A stretch of 33,444 nt of DNA from Alphaproteobacteria bacterium (GCA_012269555.1 JAAXKA010000124.1:1-33444); one strand, 5' to 3'; positions 25,597-33,444 are shown, numbered from the stretch's first letter. Notes: generated by a model from the sequence alone, not told the origin. Made by a program: numbers and translations.

Positions 25597-26835
25597 CTAT
25601 TCAGGGCCAGCATATTTCCCAGCATTTTCTGGCCATAACGCTTTAACGATTTTAAAATGGGAAATATCTACTGTAGCATCCATATGTAAGAAAATGGATG
25701 CGTCTCTTACGAGTTTTTCTATCCCTGCGTCCAACATTGCTCCCATACCTCCATGGAGTTCCATGGCATGTTGACATACTTTTAGAATTTCTTCAGATGC
25801 AAAAACTTTGGCCATATTGCACAAGGCATCAGAGTCGGCTGTATTTTGGTCAACAGCTTTTGCCGCCTGCATGACTAGACCTCTTACTGCTGAAACTTTT
25901 GTTGCCATATCAGCAAGCCTGCTCGCTACAATTTGATGTTTTATTAAAAGTTTACCTCCACGTGAGTAAGTTTGAACGAACTCAGCTGTTTTTTCTAATG
26001 CAGCTTGGCCAACACCTAGATTTTTAGCTGCTTGTATAATTTTCCCTGGCCGGAAATATATCCCTGCCTGGCTCAAAGCGGTATCAGATTTAAGAAGATG
26101 TGAATCTGGGACAAAACAATCTATTAATTCTAGTTCACCATTGTTCATGTACCTACAGCCAACAGTTTCATTACATCTAGCAACATTGAACCCTTTAGTA
26201 TCTCTCGGAACAATAAAAGAAGATGTTCCATCCATCATTCCTACCGATGGATTAGTGTTTGCATAAATGATGTATAAGCTAGCATCGTAACCATTGCTGA
26301 TATAATGCTTGCGTCCATTTATAACCCAACCACCGTCGACCTTCTTGGCTTTTGTATCCATAGCAGCTTCTAGCGCATTATATCCAAGCCACCTGTCTGA
26401 TGCACCTTTTGGTTCAGTGAGTGCATGTGCGAATAAAAAGTTGGGGTTTTCCATTAACTTTGTAAACCAATTCTCCTGATGCTCTTTATTTGCCTGAGCG
26501 CGAAGTAGAACAGAGACTTTCCAATTTTGAACTAATTTGTCAGCAAGTCCTGAATCTCCTCTAGCTATTTCTTCTGAGATAATTGCAAAAGTCCTTACTT
26601 CATGCTCTTTCTCTAAAGACATTCCCCCAAATTCTTCAGGAACACCAAGGGTTCTGATGCCTAAACTATCTGCTTCTTGTAGAATAGAGTTTGGTAGTCT
26701 CTCTTCTGGTGTCATATTCCATTCATTTTTCCAATTTTTTAAAACGAAAGGAGTTATAGTATCATCAACGAATTTTCTACATGCTTCACGCATCATCCTC
26801 TGACTTTCTGTCAGATCTAAGTCGAATACATTCAT
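25597..26835 (-). CDS. Acyl-CoA dehydrogenase family flavoprotein
   Basis: A 412-residue FAD enzyme with the standard acyl-CoA dehydrogenase layout: a helical N-terminal domain (1-125), a beta-barrel middle domain (about 130-235, with ALTEPKGASD and the GRKHYISNG turn) and a helical C-terminal domain (about 250-400, with HQIVASRLADMAT and the HGGMGAM loop). Such enzymes oxidise acyl-CoA to enoyl-CoA and pass electrons to ETF. The C-terminal position that usually carries the catalytic glutamate (YEGT-like) appears as HMDAT here, giving Asp386. Substrate is therefore uncertain and need not be a simple fatty acyl-CoA. A GGGAG ribosome site precedes the ATG at 26835. It is divergent from the hydrolase at 27074, with a 238-base shared upstream region. 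Confidence 0.9.
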   Translation of the reverse strand: MNVFDLDLTESQRMMREACRKFVDDTITPFVLKNWKNEWNMTPEERLPNSILQEADSLGIRTLGVPEEFGGMSLEKEHEVRTFAIISEEIARGDSGLADKLVQNWKVSVLLRAQANKEHQENWFTKLMENPNFLFAHALTEPKGASDRWLGYNALEAAMDTKAKKVDGGWVINGRKHYISNGYDASLYIIYANTNPSVGMMDGTSSFIVPRDTKGFNVARCNETVGCRYMNNGELELIDCFVPDSHLLKSDTALSQAGIYFRPGKIIQAAKNLGVGQAALEKTAEFVQTYSRGGKLLIKHQIVASRLADMATKVSAVRGLVMQAAKAVDQNTADSDALCNMAKVFASEEILKVCQHAMELHGGMGAMLDAGIEKLVRDASIFLHMDATVDISHFKIVKALWPENAGKYAGPE

Positions 26836-27007
26836 TAGGAGCTCCCACTTTTAAACTTACCCCGCAGAGGTGATTATTTTTATCCCCTCTTAAACTCAAC
26901 ACGATTTTTTTGTTTTTTTAAAGCAATTTTATTTATCAGAATGGCAGTAATGCATTTGATGTATTAACTGTATAAGGTTGATGTTCTGTAACAAAATTTG
27001 CAAGGAT

Positions 27008-27023
27008 ATGTCATTTATGACAT
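27008..27023. promoter_or_regulatory. 16-bp palindromic operator candidate
   Basis: Arms ATGTCAT (27008-27014) and ATGACAT (27017-27023) flank TT in the region shared by the divergent acyl-CoA dehydrogenase and hydrolase genes. A -10-like TATAAA follows at 27026-27031, and TTGCAA lies before it at 26998-27003, although the distance between those two is 22 bases, longer than usual. The size and placement fit a dimeric helix-turn-helix repressor. No regulator gene is adjacent. Confidence 0.5.
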
Positions 27024-27073
27024 CGTATAAATAGGAGTATCTATTACCTAATTATTGAATAATTGAGAAATAC

Positions 27074-28249
27074 ATGAGCATAAATAAACCAATTAGAGCA
27101 CGGGATGGCCAACAGTGGATATATGATTATTTAATGAGAACAACAGGTCGTGCCATCCATTTTGAGATTGATGGTCGCCAGCTTCCTTCCCCAGTAAAAT
27201 CAATTAAAATGGCAGCAAAGTATCTCTCGAAGAAAGCAGAAAAGGCTGAGAAATTAGCTTCGCTATCTAAGTCCAACGGTGATTTAATAAGTGCTCGCAT
27301 TTTATATCGAAAAGCCTCTGAAATGTTTCGTGAGGCTCAGCATTTTACAGTACCAATCATAAGTGATTATAGATGGGGCCTATATGAAAAATGTCTCTCT
27401 TGTACTGAGGAGCTTCATACACTCTCAGAATATAAAATTCAGAAAGTGTATCTTGAATCAGAAATTGGTCCCATACCAGCATTATGGCACATTGTTGATG
27501 CCGAGATAGAAGCGCCAGCGGTAGTCTTTATTCCCGGAATGGATAATACAAAAGAAAACTATCCAAACCCTCTAGAAAACGAATTTCATATGAGAGGAAT
27601 GCATGTATTGGCGATTGATGGTCCGGGGCAAGGTGAAATGCTTAGGGAGGGTGTTTATGTAACACAGGATAATCATATTATTGCCGCCAAAGCTGCGTAT
27701 GAATTTCTGGCAAAACAAAAAACGGTAGATGAAAAGAAGATTGGTATATGCGGAAGAAGTTTTGGCACTTTTTGGTCAATGAGAGCAGCTGCGGCAGAAC
27801 CAAGATTTGCCGCCCTAGCAGGTGCAGTGGCATGTTATTTTTGGGACAATCTCACCATCTTCGATGAGGCACCAATTCGATTCAAACAGATATTTATGGA
27901 AATGGCAGGCACTCATTCTGAAGAGCAATTTGATTTAATGTGTCAGGATTTTAGTCTCAAACCAGATGTTGAGAAGATTTCTTGTCCAACGTTAATGGCC
28001 ACTGGTGAATTTGACCCGTTGAGTCCATTAGAGGATGCCGATGCAATTTTCAATAAACTAAATGCTCCAAAAGAGATGTGGGTGTTTGAAGATGAATTTC
28101 ATCCTATCCGAACTCCAGAGGCACTGTCAGGCCACAGCGTATTTCACTATATTGCCCATTGGATGAGACAAGCGTTGGACGGAAACCTTCTTTCTAAATA
28201 TGAGAAGAGGCGCTATATTTCAAAAAATGGTGATGGTATGTTTGGCTAA
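27074..28249 (+). CDS. Alpha/beta hydrolase, FrsA/pseudooxynicotine-hydrolase-like
   Basis: A 391-residue hydrolase with a helical N-terminal extension (about 1-120, including a lysine/alanine-rich coiled segment at 45-90) and a C-terminal alpha/beta hydrolase domain. The triad can be placed: Ser229 in GRSFG, Asp314 in GEFDPLSP and His343 in EDEFHPI. The oxyanion region is FIPGMDN (152-158) and the DGPGQGE loop is at 182-188. This architecture is shared with the group that includes 2,6-dihydroxypseudooxynicotine hydrolase (a C-C bond hydrolase) and FrsA-like esterases. The true substrate is unknown. The pairing with a divergent acyl-CoA dehydrogenase hints at breakdown of an organic acid or aromatic ketone, which is inference. 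The ATG has only a weak GAGAAA ribosome site. The gene is convergent with the Nudix gene. Confidence 0.85.
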   Translation: MSINKPIRARDGQQWIYDYLMRTTGRAIHFEIDGRQLPSPVKSIKMAAKYLSKKAEKAEKLASLSKSNGDLISARILYRKASEMFREAQHFTVPIISDYRWGLYEKCLSCTEELHTLSEYKIQKVYLESEIGPIPALWHIVDAEIEAPAVVFIPGMDNTKENYPNPLENEFHMRGMHVLAIDGPGQGEMLREGVYVTQDNHIIAAKAAYEFLAKQKTVDEKKIGICGRSFGTFWSMRAAAAEPRFAALAGAVACYFWDNLTIFDEAPIRFKQIFMEMAGTHSEEQFDLMCQDFSLKPDVEKISCPTLMATGEFDPLSPLEDADAIFNKLNAPKEMWVFEDEFHPIRTPEALSGHSVFHYIAHWMRQALDGNLLSKYEKRRYISKNGDGMFG

Positions 28250-28276
28250 CAGCAAAATTTCGTTAAATCTAGTCTA

Positions 28277-28729
28277 TTATGAGAGCAAATCCTTTTCTTT
28301 AGCATGACTCATAATGAAATCTTTCAGCAAAATAAAATTCTTAATGATATTTACGAATTCAGGTTCTAAGTTCCTAGACATAGCATTATGCAATTCAATC
28401 CAATGTCGCTCCCGTATACTTTTTTCGGGCCATTCATCAAATTGTTTAAGTACAAACATAGGATAATAAGTTACGCAAACATGATCTAATTTACCATTTT
28501 GAGATTTTGATATCCTTTGAGTAATGGGAAATCTCTTAAATACTTTTCCAATTATTCCAGCCTCTTCAAATGCCTCTCTTTTGCATGTTTTTTTACGGCT
28601 TTCTTTTTTATCTTTATTACCTTTAGGAAATATCAAACGCTCTCTTGTCCTTGAGGTAATAAGCATTAAAAGGCATTGGTTTTCAGTTATGTTAAAAGGA
28701 ATAGCTCCAATTTTATGGCTCAAATTCAT
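28277..28729 (-). CDS. Nudix hydrolase
   Basis: A 150-residue Nudix protein with a perfect Nudix box: Gly37, Glu43, Arg51-Glu52, Glu55-Glu56 and Gly58 in the order GX5EX7REUXEEXGU. Nudix enzymes cleave a nucleoside or inositol diphosphate linked to another group using divalent metals. The short sequence, with the RLIFPKG entry to the box (31-37), resembles the diphosphoinositol/diadenosine polyphosphate phosphohydrolase group, but this is only a suggestion. It is on the same strand as phoU, 116 bases downstream, so it could be read from the pst operon. The ATG at 28729 has a weak AAAG ribosome site. Confidence 0.88.
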   Translation of the reverse strand: MNLSHKIGAIPFNITENQCLLMLITSRTRERLIFPKGNKDKKESRKKTCKREAFEEAGIIGKVFKRFPITQRISKSQNGKLDHVCVTYYPMFVLKQFDEWPEKSIRERHWIELHNAMSRNLEPEFVNIIKNFILLKDFIMSHAKEKDLLS

Positions 28730-28845
28730 GCTTTCTTTGTATCATTGGTAATTTACTCTAAGACAACTCGTACTTTTCTGTATTAAATATCCAAAATTTA
28801 CATATCGAAATTTTTTAATTTTTTGTTTCATAAATTTTAAAAAAA

Positions 28846-29526
28846 TCAAATTTCAGTTTTGGGTCGCTTTTCATCTAGCATTTCGGCATTAACAATAAAG
28901 TAAATTTGTTCTGCAATACTTGTACAATAATCACCGATGCGTTCAATATTTTTTGCAATGAACAAAGCATTAATATCAGAGGCGCTGGAACCTTTCTCAA
29001 CCATTCCTCTATAAATTTTTTTATAAACTATGTTATGTTGTGCGTCTAATTCTTCATCACCCTCCCAGACTAACTTTGCTTTTTTTGCATCAAGTCGTGA
29101 CAGGGCATCAAGTACATCAATGAGTAATTCTCTCGCTATTTCAGAAATTCCGTTAACTTTCTTTAAAATGTTTAAATCGCCATCTTCTGCTATCATGCGT
29201 TCGCGACGTTTAATTATGTTTTTAGAATAGTCACCTATTCGCTCAAGAAAAGTGGCGATCTTAGGAGCCGTAATTATACGTCGTAAATCATTTGCTTGAG
29301 GTGAACGGATTGCAATGATTTCTACAGTTTTATTGTAAATTTCACTTTCAAGGTGGTCAATTTTTTTATCGTTTTCTATTAAGCTTTTGAGTTTTACTTC
29401 GTCGTCTGCCATGCCGTCAATCACTGCAGTAAATTGACTTAAGGCAAGATTGCCCATCGTCGTAATTAATTTAGCTAGCTCATTTAAATCATCATCGAAG
29501 GCAGAGTTTATATGTTCTTTAGTCAT
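28846..29526 (-). CDS. phoU: Phosphate transport system regulator PhoU
   Basis: Cytosolic negative regulator that links the PstSCAB transporter with the PhoR/PhoB sensor system and prevents toxic phosphate uptake. The 226-residue protein contains two PhoU three-helix repeats, each with the metal-contact ERIGDY motif (in LERIGDYSKN and IERIGDYCTS). Length is standard. An AGGAAA ribosome site lies five bases before the ATG. The gap to pstB is nine bases, so it is the last clear member of the pst operon. phoB and phoR are not seen within the window downstream of it. Confidence 0.96.
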   Translation of the reverse strand: MTKEHINSAFDDDLNELAKLITTMGNLALSQFTAVIDGMADDEVKLKSLIENDKKIDHLESEIYNKTVEIIAIRSPQANDLRRIITAPKIATFLERIGDYSKNIIKRRERMIAEDGDLNILKKVNGISEIARELLIDVLDALSRLDAKKAKLVWEGDEELDAQHNIVYKKIYRGMVEKGSSASDINALFIAKNIERIGDYCTSIAEQIYFIVNAEMLDEKRPKTEI

Positions 29527-29535
29527 TTTGATTTC

Positions 29536-30306
29536 CTAACCAATTTTTCCAGAAATGTAGGCTTCGGTCTGAGAGTCTTTGGGGCGAACAAATATTTCTT
29601 TAGTATCTCCATACTCAATCAAATTTCCAAGATGGAAGTAGGCTGTTTTCTGAGAAACTCTTGCGGCCTGCTGCATTGAATGAGTTACAATTATAATCGT
29701 ATATTCTTTAGCCAAATCCGACATCAGGTCCTCTATATTAGAAGTTGCTATCGGATCAAGTGCAGAGCACGGTTCATCCATAAGTATGATCTGAGGTTCA
29801 ACTGCGATTGTTCGCGCAATACATAGACGCTGTTGTTGCCCCCCTGACAAACTTGTGCCAGATTCATCTAGACGGTCCCTTGCCTCATTCCATAAACCTG
29901 CACCTTTAAGTGCTTTTTCTACTATATCGTCAAGTTCAGACTTATTTGAAGCTAGTCCGTGTATGCGTGGGCCGTAAGCAACATTTTCATAGATTGATTT
30001 TGGAAATGGATTTGGTTTTTGAAATACCATTCCAACTTTTGCTCTAAGCGGTACAACATCAATGGAGGGGTCATAGATATCTTTTCCGTCAACAATTACG
30101 GTCCCCTCTATTCTACAACTATCAATGGTATCATTCATACGATTAATAGTTCGTAAAAAAGTGGACTTACCACAACCGGAAGGTCCAATAAAAGCAGTGA
30201 TGGACCTCCTCTCTATATCAATGCTGATATTATTGATAGCCTTTTTTTGTCCGTAATAGACAGACACATTTTTACAGTTAACTATACTCTCAACAGTCTC
30301 GGTCAT
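29536..30306 (-). CDS. pstB: Phosphate ABC transporter ATP-binding protein
   Basis: The ATPase of the high-affinity phosphate importer, acting as a dimer on the cytosolic side. At 256 residues it has the expected length. Walker A is GPSGCGKST (41-49), the Q-loop is VFQKPNPFP (94-102), the signature is LSGGQQQR (153-160), Walker B is IILMDEP (173-179) and the H-loop is VTHSMQQ (near 208). The QKPNPFP sequence is characteristic of PstB. An AGGGGA ribosome site precedes the ATG. Gaps of 15 bases to pstA and 9 bases to phoU show one operon. Confidence 0.98.
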   Translation of the reverse strand: MTETVESIVNCKNVSVYYGQKKAINNISIDIERRSITAFIGPSGCGKSTFLRTINRMNDTIDSCRIEGTVIVDGKDIYDPSIDVVPLRAKVGMVFQKPNPFPKSIYENVAYGPRIHGLASNKSELDDIVEKALKGAGLWNEARDRLDESGTSLSGGQQQRLCIARTIAVEPQIILMDEPCSALDPIATSNIEDLMSDLAKEYTIIIVTHSMQQAARVSQKTAYFHLGNLIEYGDTKEIFVRPKDSQTEAYISGKIG

Positions 30307-30321
30307 CTATAATCCCCTAGT

Positions 30322-31602
30322 TTACCATCGACGTTCTAATTTACGACGAAGCCAGACAGCCCCTCCATTCATAATCATCAAAAATAATAATAATATTATT
30401 ATCGCGGCACTAGTTTTATGGACAAACATTCTTTCAGCAAAATCCGCCCACATAAAAATTTGAACAGGAAGAACAGTTCCTGGGTCTGTTATCGACCCTG
30501 GAATATCAACAATGAAGGCAACCATGCCAATCATCAAAAGAGGTGCAGTCTCTCCCAAGGCTTGTGCCATTCCTATGATAGTACCAGTAAGCATTCCAGG
30601 TATAGCTAACGGCACCACGTGATGCATTGTTGCCTGCATCTTTGATGCCCCAATTGCAAGCGCTCCGTCTCTAATACTTGGTGGCACTGCTTTTATTGCA
30701 GCCCGACTTGAAATAATTATTGTCGGCAATGTCATTAATGCTAAAACTAATCCACCAATTAAAGGGATTGATCTTGGCATTCCAAACAGATTAATAAATA
30801 TCGCTAAACCTAGTATTCCGAATACTACAGAAGGTACTGCTGCTAGATTGTTAATATTGATTTCAATTAGTTCAGTGAACTTATTTTTAGGAGCAAATTC
30901 CTCAAGATAGACAGCTGTTGCTACTCCAAGTGGAAAGGCTATTAAGAAACAGACTGCTAATGTCAACATTGAGCCTATAAAAGCTCCTTTTATTCCTGCC
31001 ATTTCTGCGTTACGAGACGCACTCCCAAAAAATAAGTAGTCAGATATTTCATATGTAATTATGCCAGCTTCATTCATTTTTTCTAAATAGTTTATCTCAA
31101 TGTCATTAAGTCGCCTCTGCTTCTCTGGTGTTTCTTTTTTAATATATCCTCGAAAAAATGAGTCAGCATCATCATCTAATGCAAATTTTATCTTTTGTCT
31201 TGAATTTAGCTTATCAGTATTTTTTTGCACAAAATTCACAAGCCTTAAGTCAGATCCATTTGATAAAAGGCTTCGGGCAGCTTTTTTTTCATTTCGCTTT
31301 TTTGCTCCAGTAAATTCTAGAACGGCTTCATTAATAATTTTTTTTGCTTCTCCTTCAAAAAGAGACTGGTCTGACATGTCACCCCTAGGATCGATTCGTT
31401 CTCTGGTTAATTCAACTTCAAAAGTTGCATAGTATTGAAAAAAACCTGGAAGACCTTTTGAGCATATTGATATTAAAAGTATCGCTAAAAAGGCAATAGC
31501 AAGTGCAACAGCAAAAATGCCAAAAAACTTAAAATTTCTTTCTTTAGTTTGTCTGGCTTTTAAGCCATCTATTACTATCTTTTCAGTGCGCGTTTGAGCC
31601 AT
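30322..31602 (-). CDS. pstA: Phosphate ABC transporter permease PstA (extended)
   Basis: One of two membrane subunits of the phosphate importer. It has 426 residues against about 296 in E. coli PstA. The extra length is a segment of roughly 150 residues (about 50-200) after the first membrane helix, highly charged, ending near ITYEISDYLFFGSASRNAEMAG, before the transport helices begin. This matches the periplasmic extension (DUF3333-like) known in many alphaproteobacterial PstA proteins. The permease core has six helices and the EAA-type loop ALAIGASKMQATMHHVVPLAIPG. It is 12 bases after the pstC stop. A GGAC-type ribosome site is upstream of the ATG. Confidence 0.95.
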   Translation of the reverse strand: MAQTRTEKIVIDGLKARQTKERNFKFFGIFAVALAIAFLAILLISICSKGLPGFFQYYATFEVELTRERIDPRGDMSDQSLFEGEAKKIINEAVLEFTGAKKRNEKKAARSLLSNGSDLRLVNFVQKNTDKLNSRQKIKFALDDDADSFFRGYIKKETPEKQRRLNDIEINYLEKMNEAGIITYEISDYLFFGSASRNAEMAGIKGAFIGSMLTLAVCFLIAFPLGVATAVYLEEFAPKNKFTELIEININNLAAVPSVVFGILGLAIFINLFGMPRSIPLIGGLVLALMTLPTIIISSRAAIKAVPPSIRDGALAIGASKMQATMHHVVPLAIPGMLTGTIIGMAQALGETAPLLMIGMVAFIVDIPGSITDPGTVLPVQIFMWADFAERMFVHKTSAAIIILLLFLMIMNGGAVWLRRKLERRW

Positions 31603-31614
31603 TTTTTAGTCCAA

Positions 31615-33000
31615 TTAATCGTATTTTTCTCTATATTTTTTTACAATTTGTAATGCAAAAAAATTCAAAATAAGTGTTATTATTATTAACGTTAAAGCAA
31701 GAGCAAAAGCGGATAAAGTCTTAGCAGACTCAAACTCCTGGTCACCAACTAATATGGTAACAATCTGAGCGGTAACTGTGGTAACTGCATCAAGCGGATT
31801 CAGTGATAAATTCGCAGCTAATCCAGCAGCCATAACAACAATCATTGTCTCTCCCACAGCACGAGATACTGCTAAAATTATGCTTGCAACTATGCCGGGT
31901 AATGCTGCTGGTAAAACGACTTTTTTTATAGTTTCACTTTTTGTTGAGCCAAGCCCTAGTGCTGCATCTCTAAGCGATTGAGGAACAGCTCTGATTACAT
32001 CATCAGACAAAGAAGAGACGAATGGTATTATCATTATGCCCATAACAAAGCCTGCTGCTAATGCAGACTCAGATGCCACATCTAGCCCAATTAGTCCTCC
32101 TGTTTCACGAAAAAACGGAGCGACAGTCAAAGCAGCAAAAAATCCGTATACTACTGTTGGAACTCCAGCAAGAATTTCAAGCAAAGGTTTGAAAATTCCA
32201 CGGATTTTTTTAGTTGCATATTCTGAAAGATAAATTGCAGATAAAAGTCCAACAGGTACAGAAACGCTTAATGCAATAATGGAGATGAGAAAAGTACCAA
32301 CAAATAATGGTATTGACCCATACGTTGACAGCCCCGCTTGGCCAGAACCAGCTCGAGCTGCCCCCTCAAATTCAGGATTCCATGTCAGTCCAGTTAAAAA
32401 CTCAAAGATGGGTACTAATTTAAAGAATCTTATAGATTCAAATATAACTGAAAAAATAATTCCTATTGTTGTTATGATTGCAATTAAAGAACATATAATC
32501 AGCCCAATCATTATAAGTTTTTCAACAGCATTTCTCGCTCGAAAATCTATTTTTACAAAGCTCAAAGCATATAAGCCAAAAGCAAATGAGCATATAATAG
32601 TTATTATCGATATCAAATTGTCTGAATGCCCGCGCCAAATTATTAATTTTTGCGCTAAATCTGTCATCCATCGTTCTGGTTCACCAACAATTATACCATC
32701 GGCAATATTGTTTATCCCTGCCAATAATATTAAAAAAGTCTGCTTACCTTCAATTATTAGGTTATTAGGGAGCCTATTTTTTAACATCTGGTCAAAAATT
32801 ACATCATCGCAAGTAATCCACAATGATAATAAAATAAGTGGCGGTACAATAGATAAAATAGCTGGAAATAATCCGTGATAAATATTCAAAGAATGAGGTT
32901 TCTTATTCTCATTCATGCAAATATTTTTAATTCTATTCTTACCCAAGAAAAATAAAAAAATACCAATCAATAGTGTTACAATGTACGTTGCAGGTATCAT
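31615..33000 (-). CDS. pstC: Phosphate ABC transporter permease PstC (extended)
   Basis: Second membrane subunit of the importer, 461 residues against about 319 in E. coli. The N-terminal portion (about 1-190) has two or three extra hydrophobic segments and a long intervening loop (about 60-130) before the usual core, which starts near GIIFSVIFESIRFF. The core has the EAA-type loop AALGLGSTKSETIKKVVLPAALPG and the final TVTAQIVTILVGD segment. Long PstC proteins of this kind are common in alphaproteobacteria. The ATG at 33000 has AGGA six bases upstream. The gap to pstS (72 bases) holds a terminator-like hairpin. The extensions of PstC and PstA may contact each other, which is inference. Confidence 0.94.
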   Translation of the reverse strand: MIPATYIVTLLIGIFLFFLGKNRIKNICMNENKKPHSLNIYHGLFPAILSIVPPLILLSLWITCDDVIFDQMLKNRLPNNLIIEGKQTFLILLAGINNIADGIIVGEPERWMTDLAQKLIIWRGHSDNLISIITIICSFAFGLYALSFVKIDFRARNAVEKLIMIGLIICSLIAIITTIGIIFSVIFESIRFFKLVPIFEFLTGLTWNPEFEGAARAGSGQAGLSTYGSIPLFVGTFLISIIALSVSVPVGLLSAIYLSEYATKKIRGIFKPLLEILAGVPTVVYGFFAALTVAPFFRETGGLIGLDVASESALAAGFVMGIMIIPFVSSLSDDVIRAVPQSLRDAALGLGSTKSETIKKVVLPAALPGIVASIILAVSRAVGETMIVVMAAGLAANLSLNPLDAVTTVTAQIVTILVGDQEFESAKTLSAFALALTLIIITLILNFFALQIVKKYREKYD

Positions 33001-33011
33001 TTTTATCCTAT

Positions 33012-33053
33012 AAAAATAAAAAGGCGCCAGCTATAGTGTGTAACTGACGCCTT
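33012..33053 (-). terminator. Partial terminator between pstS and pstC
   Basis: On the minus strand AAGGCGTCAG (33053-33044) pairs with CTGGCGCCTT (33030-33021) in a 10-bp stem with one G-U pair and a 13-base loop, followed by TTTTTATTTTTAT. This is a typical Rho-independent terminator, yet pstC starts only about ten bases later with its ribosome site overlapping the trailing end. It probably reduces transcription past pstS so that the binding protein is made in excess over the membrane subunits. Confidence 0.75.
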
Positions 33054-33072
33054 ATATAATTACAATTGTTAA

Positions 33073-33444
33073 TTAAAGCATATCGGCAGTTAATTTAGGT
33101 AACTCTTTCATCGCCTTTGTGTATTTAGCCTGTTCATCATCAGGCATAGGAACCATACCTGCATCAGATAATAAACCATCCTCGCCCCAATGCTTTGTCC
33201 ATTCTTCCATATATTCCGCGATTCCAGGCACCACGCCAACATGAGCATGCTTCACGTAAAAATATAGTGCTCTAGATATTGCATAATCACCGCTAGCGAT
33301 TGCTTCAAATGTTGCTTCCCCGCCATCGATAACAGCGCTCTTCAGAGTATCTCTGTTTTGGTCTAAATAAGAGAAACCGAATATACCATATGCTGAAGTG
33401 TCTTCCTGAAGCTTTTGAACGATTAAATTATCTTGTTCACCAGC
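33073..33444 (-). CDS. pstS: Periplasmic phosphate-binding protein PstS (3' part)
   Basis: The C-terminal 123 residues of the phosphate-binding protein. The start lies beyond the right edge of the window. The reading frame is open from the edge (first residues AGEQDNLIVQKLQED) to the stop at 33073. Visible PstS features are SAYGIFGFSYL, the SRALYFYVKHAHVG strand near the hinge, and the IPMP-like MVPMPDDE segment near the C-terminus. This region belongs to the second lobe of the type II periplasmic binding fold. As the first gene of pstSCAB-phoU it captures phosphate at low concentration. The signal peptide and promoter are outside the window, so regulation by PhoB cannot be judged. Confidence 0.92.
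   Translation of the reverse strand, partial: AGEQDNLIVQKLQEDTSAYGIFGFSYLDQNRDTLKSAVIDGGEATFEAIASGDYAISRALYFYVKHAHVGVVPGIAEYMEEWTKHWGEDGLLSDAGMVPMPDDEQAKYTKAMKELPKLTADML

Noticed and set aside
32279-32878. 199-codon open frame on the plus strand inside pstC
   Set aside because: It lies wholly antisense to a well-supported permease. Its protein has no recognisable domain, and its Ile/Lys/Pro-rich make-up is what a reversed membrane gene gives.

Overview
The window looks like core chromosome of an AT-rich alphaproteobacterium with a compact gene layout. I infer this from gene content, since no rRNA is present. The supporting features are an FzlA-type GST-fold division protein, an NDUFA9-like epimerase beside uppP, a PstA and a PstC with the long N-terminal extensions common in alphaproteobacteria, and a fungal-type (long) LeuA. 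The AT-rich sequence, short gaps and overlapping convergent genes would suit a free-living, possibly marine, lineage, but I cannot place the genus.

Layout. Bases 1-508 hold no gene I can support. Bases 509-9926 carry an NDUFA9-like dehydrogenase (+), uppP (-), both subunits of NADPH-glutamate synthase in the order gltD-gltB (+), a YhbS-like GNAT acetyltransferase (+) and fzlA (+). Bases 9947-12057 carry an ABHD10-like serine hydrolase (-) and a family 4 glycosyltransferase (+). Bases 12112-18997 are a translation block: thrS, infC, rpmI, rplT, pheS, pheT (all +), with a good promoter candidate in front of rpmI. leuA (-) and lepA (+) follow back to back, and a small membrane protein (-) overlaps the lepA stop.

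Bases 23401-25565 are the least ordinary stretch. They hold tRNA-Ser(GGA), then a 343-residue protein of unknown family with a clear internal duplication. That gene starts at TTG behind a strong Shine-Dalgarno and has a palindrome over its likely promoter. Two small membrane proteins follow, the second of the PsiE (phosphate-starvation-inducible) family. Bases 25597-28729 hold an acyl-CoA dehydrogenase (-) divergent from a FrsA/pseudooxynicotine-hydrolase-like alpha/beta hydrolase (+), with a 16-bp palindrome between them, then a Nudix hydrolase (-).

The right end (28846-33444, all -) is the high-affinity phosphate system pstS(partial)-pstC-pstA-pstB-phoU. A terminator-like hairpin between pstS and pstC probably lets the binding protein be made in excess. 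PsiE, the Pst system and PhoU give the right third a phosphate theme. Housekeeping functions (nitrogen assimilation, translation, leucine synthesis, cell-wall lipid recycling, division) dominate the rest. I found no insertion sequence, integrase, CRISPR array, rRNA or obvious defence system.
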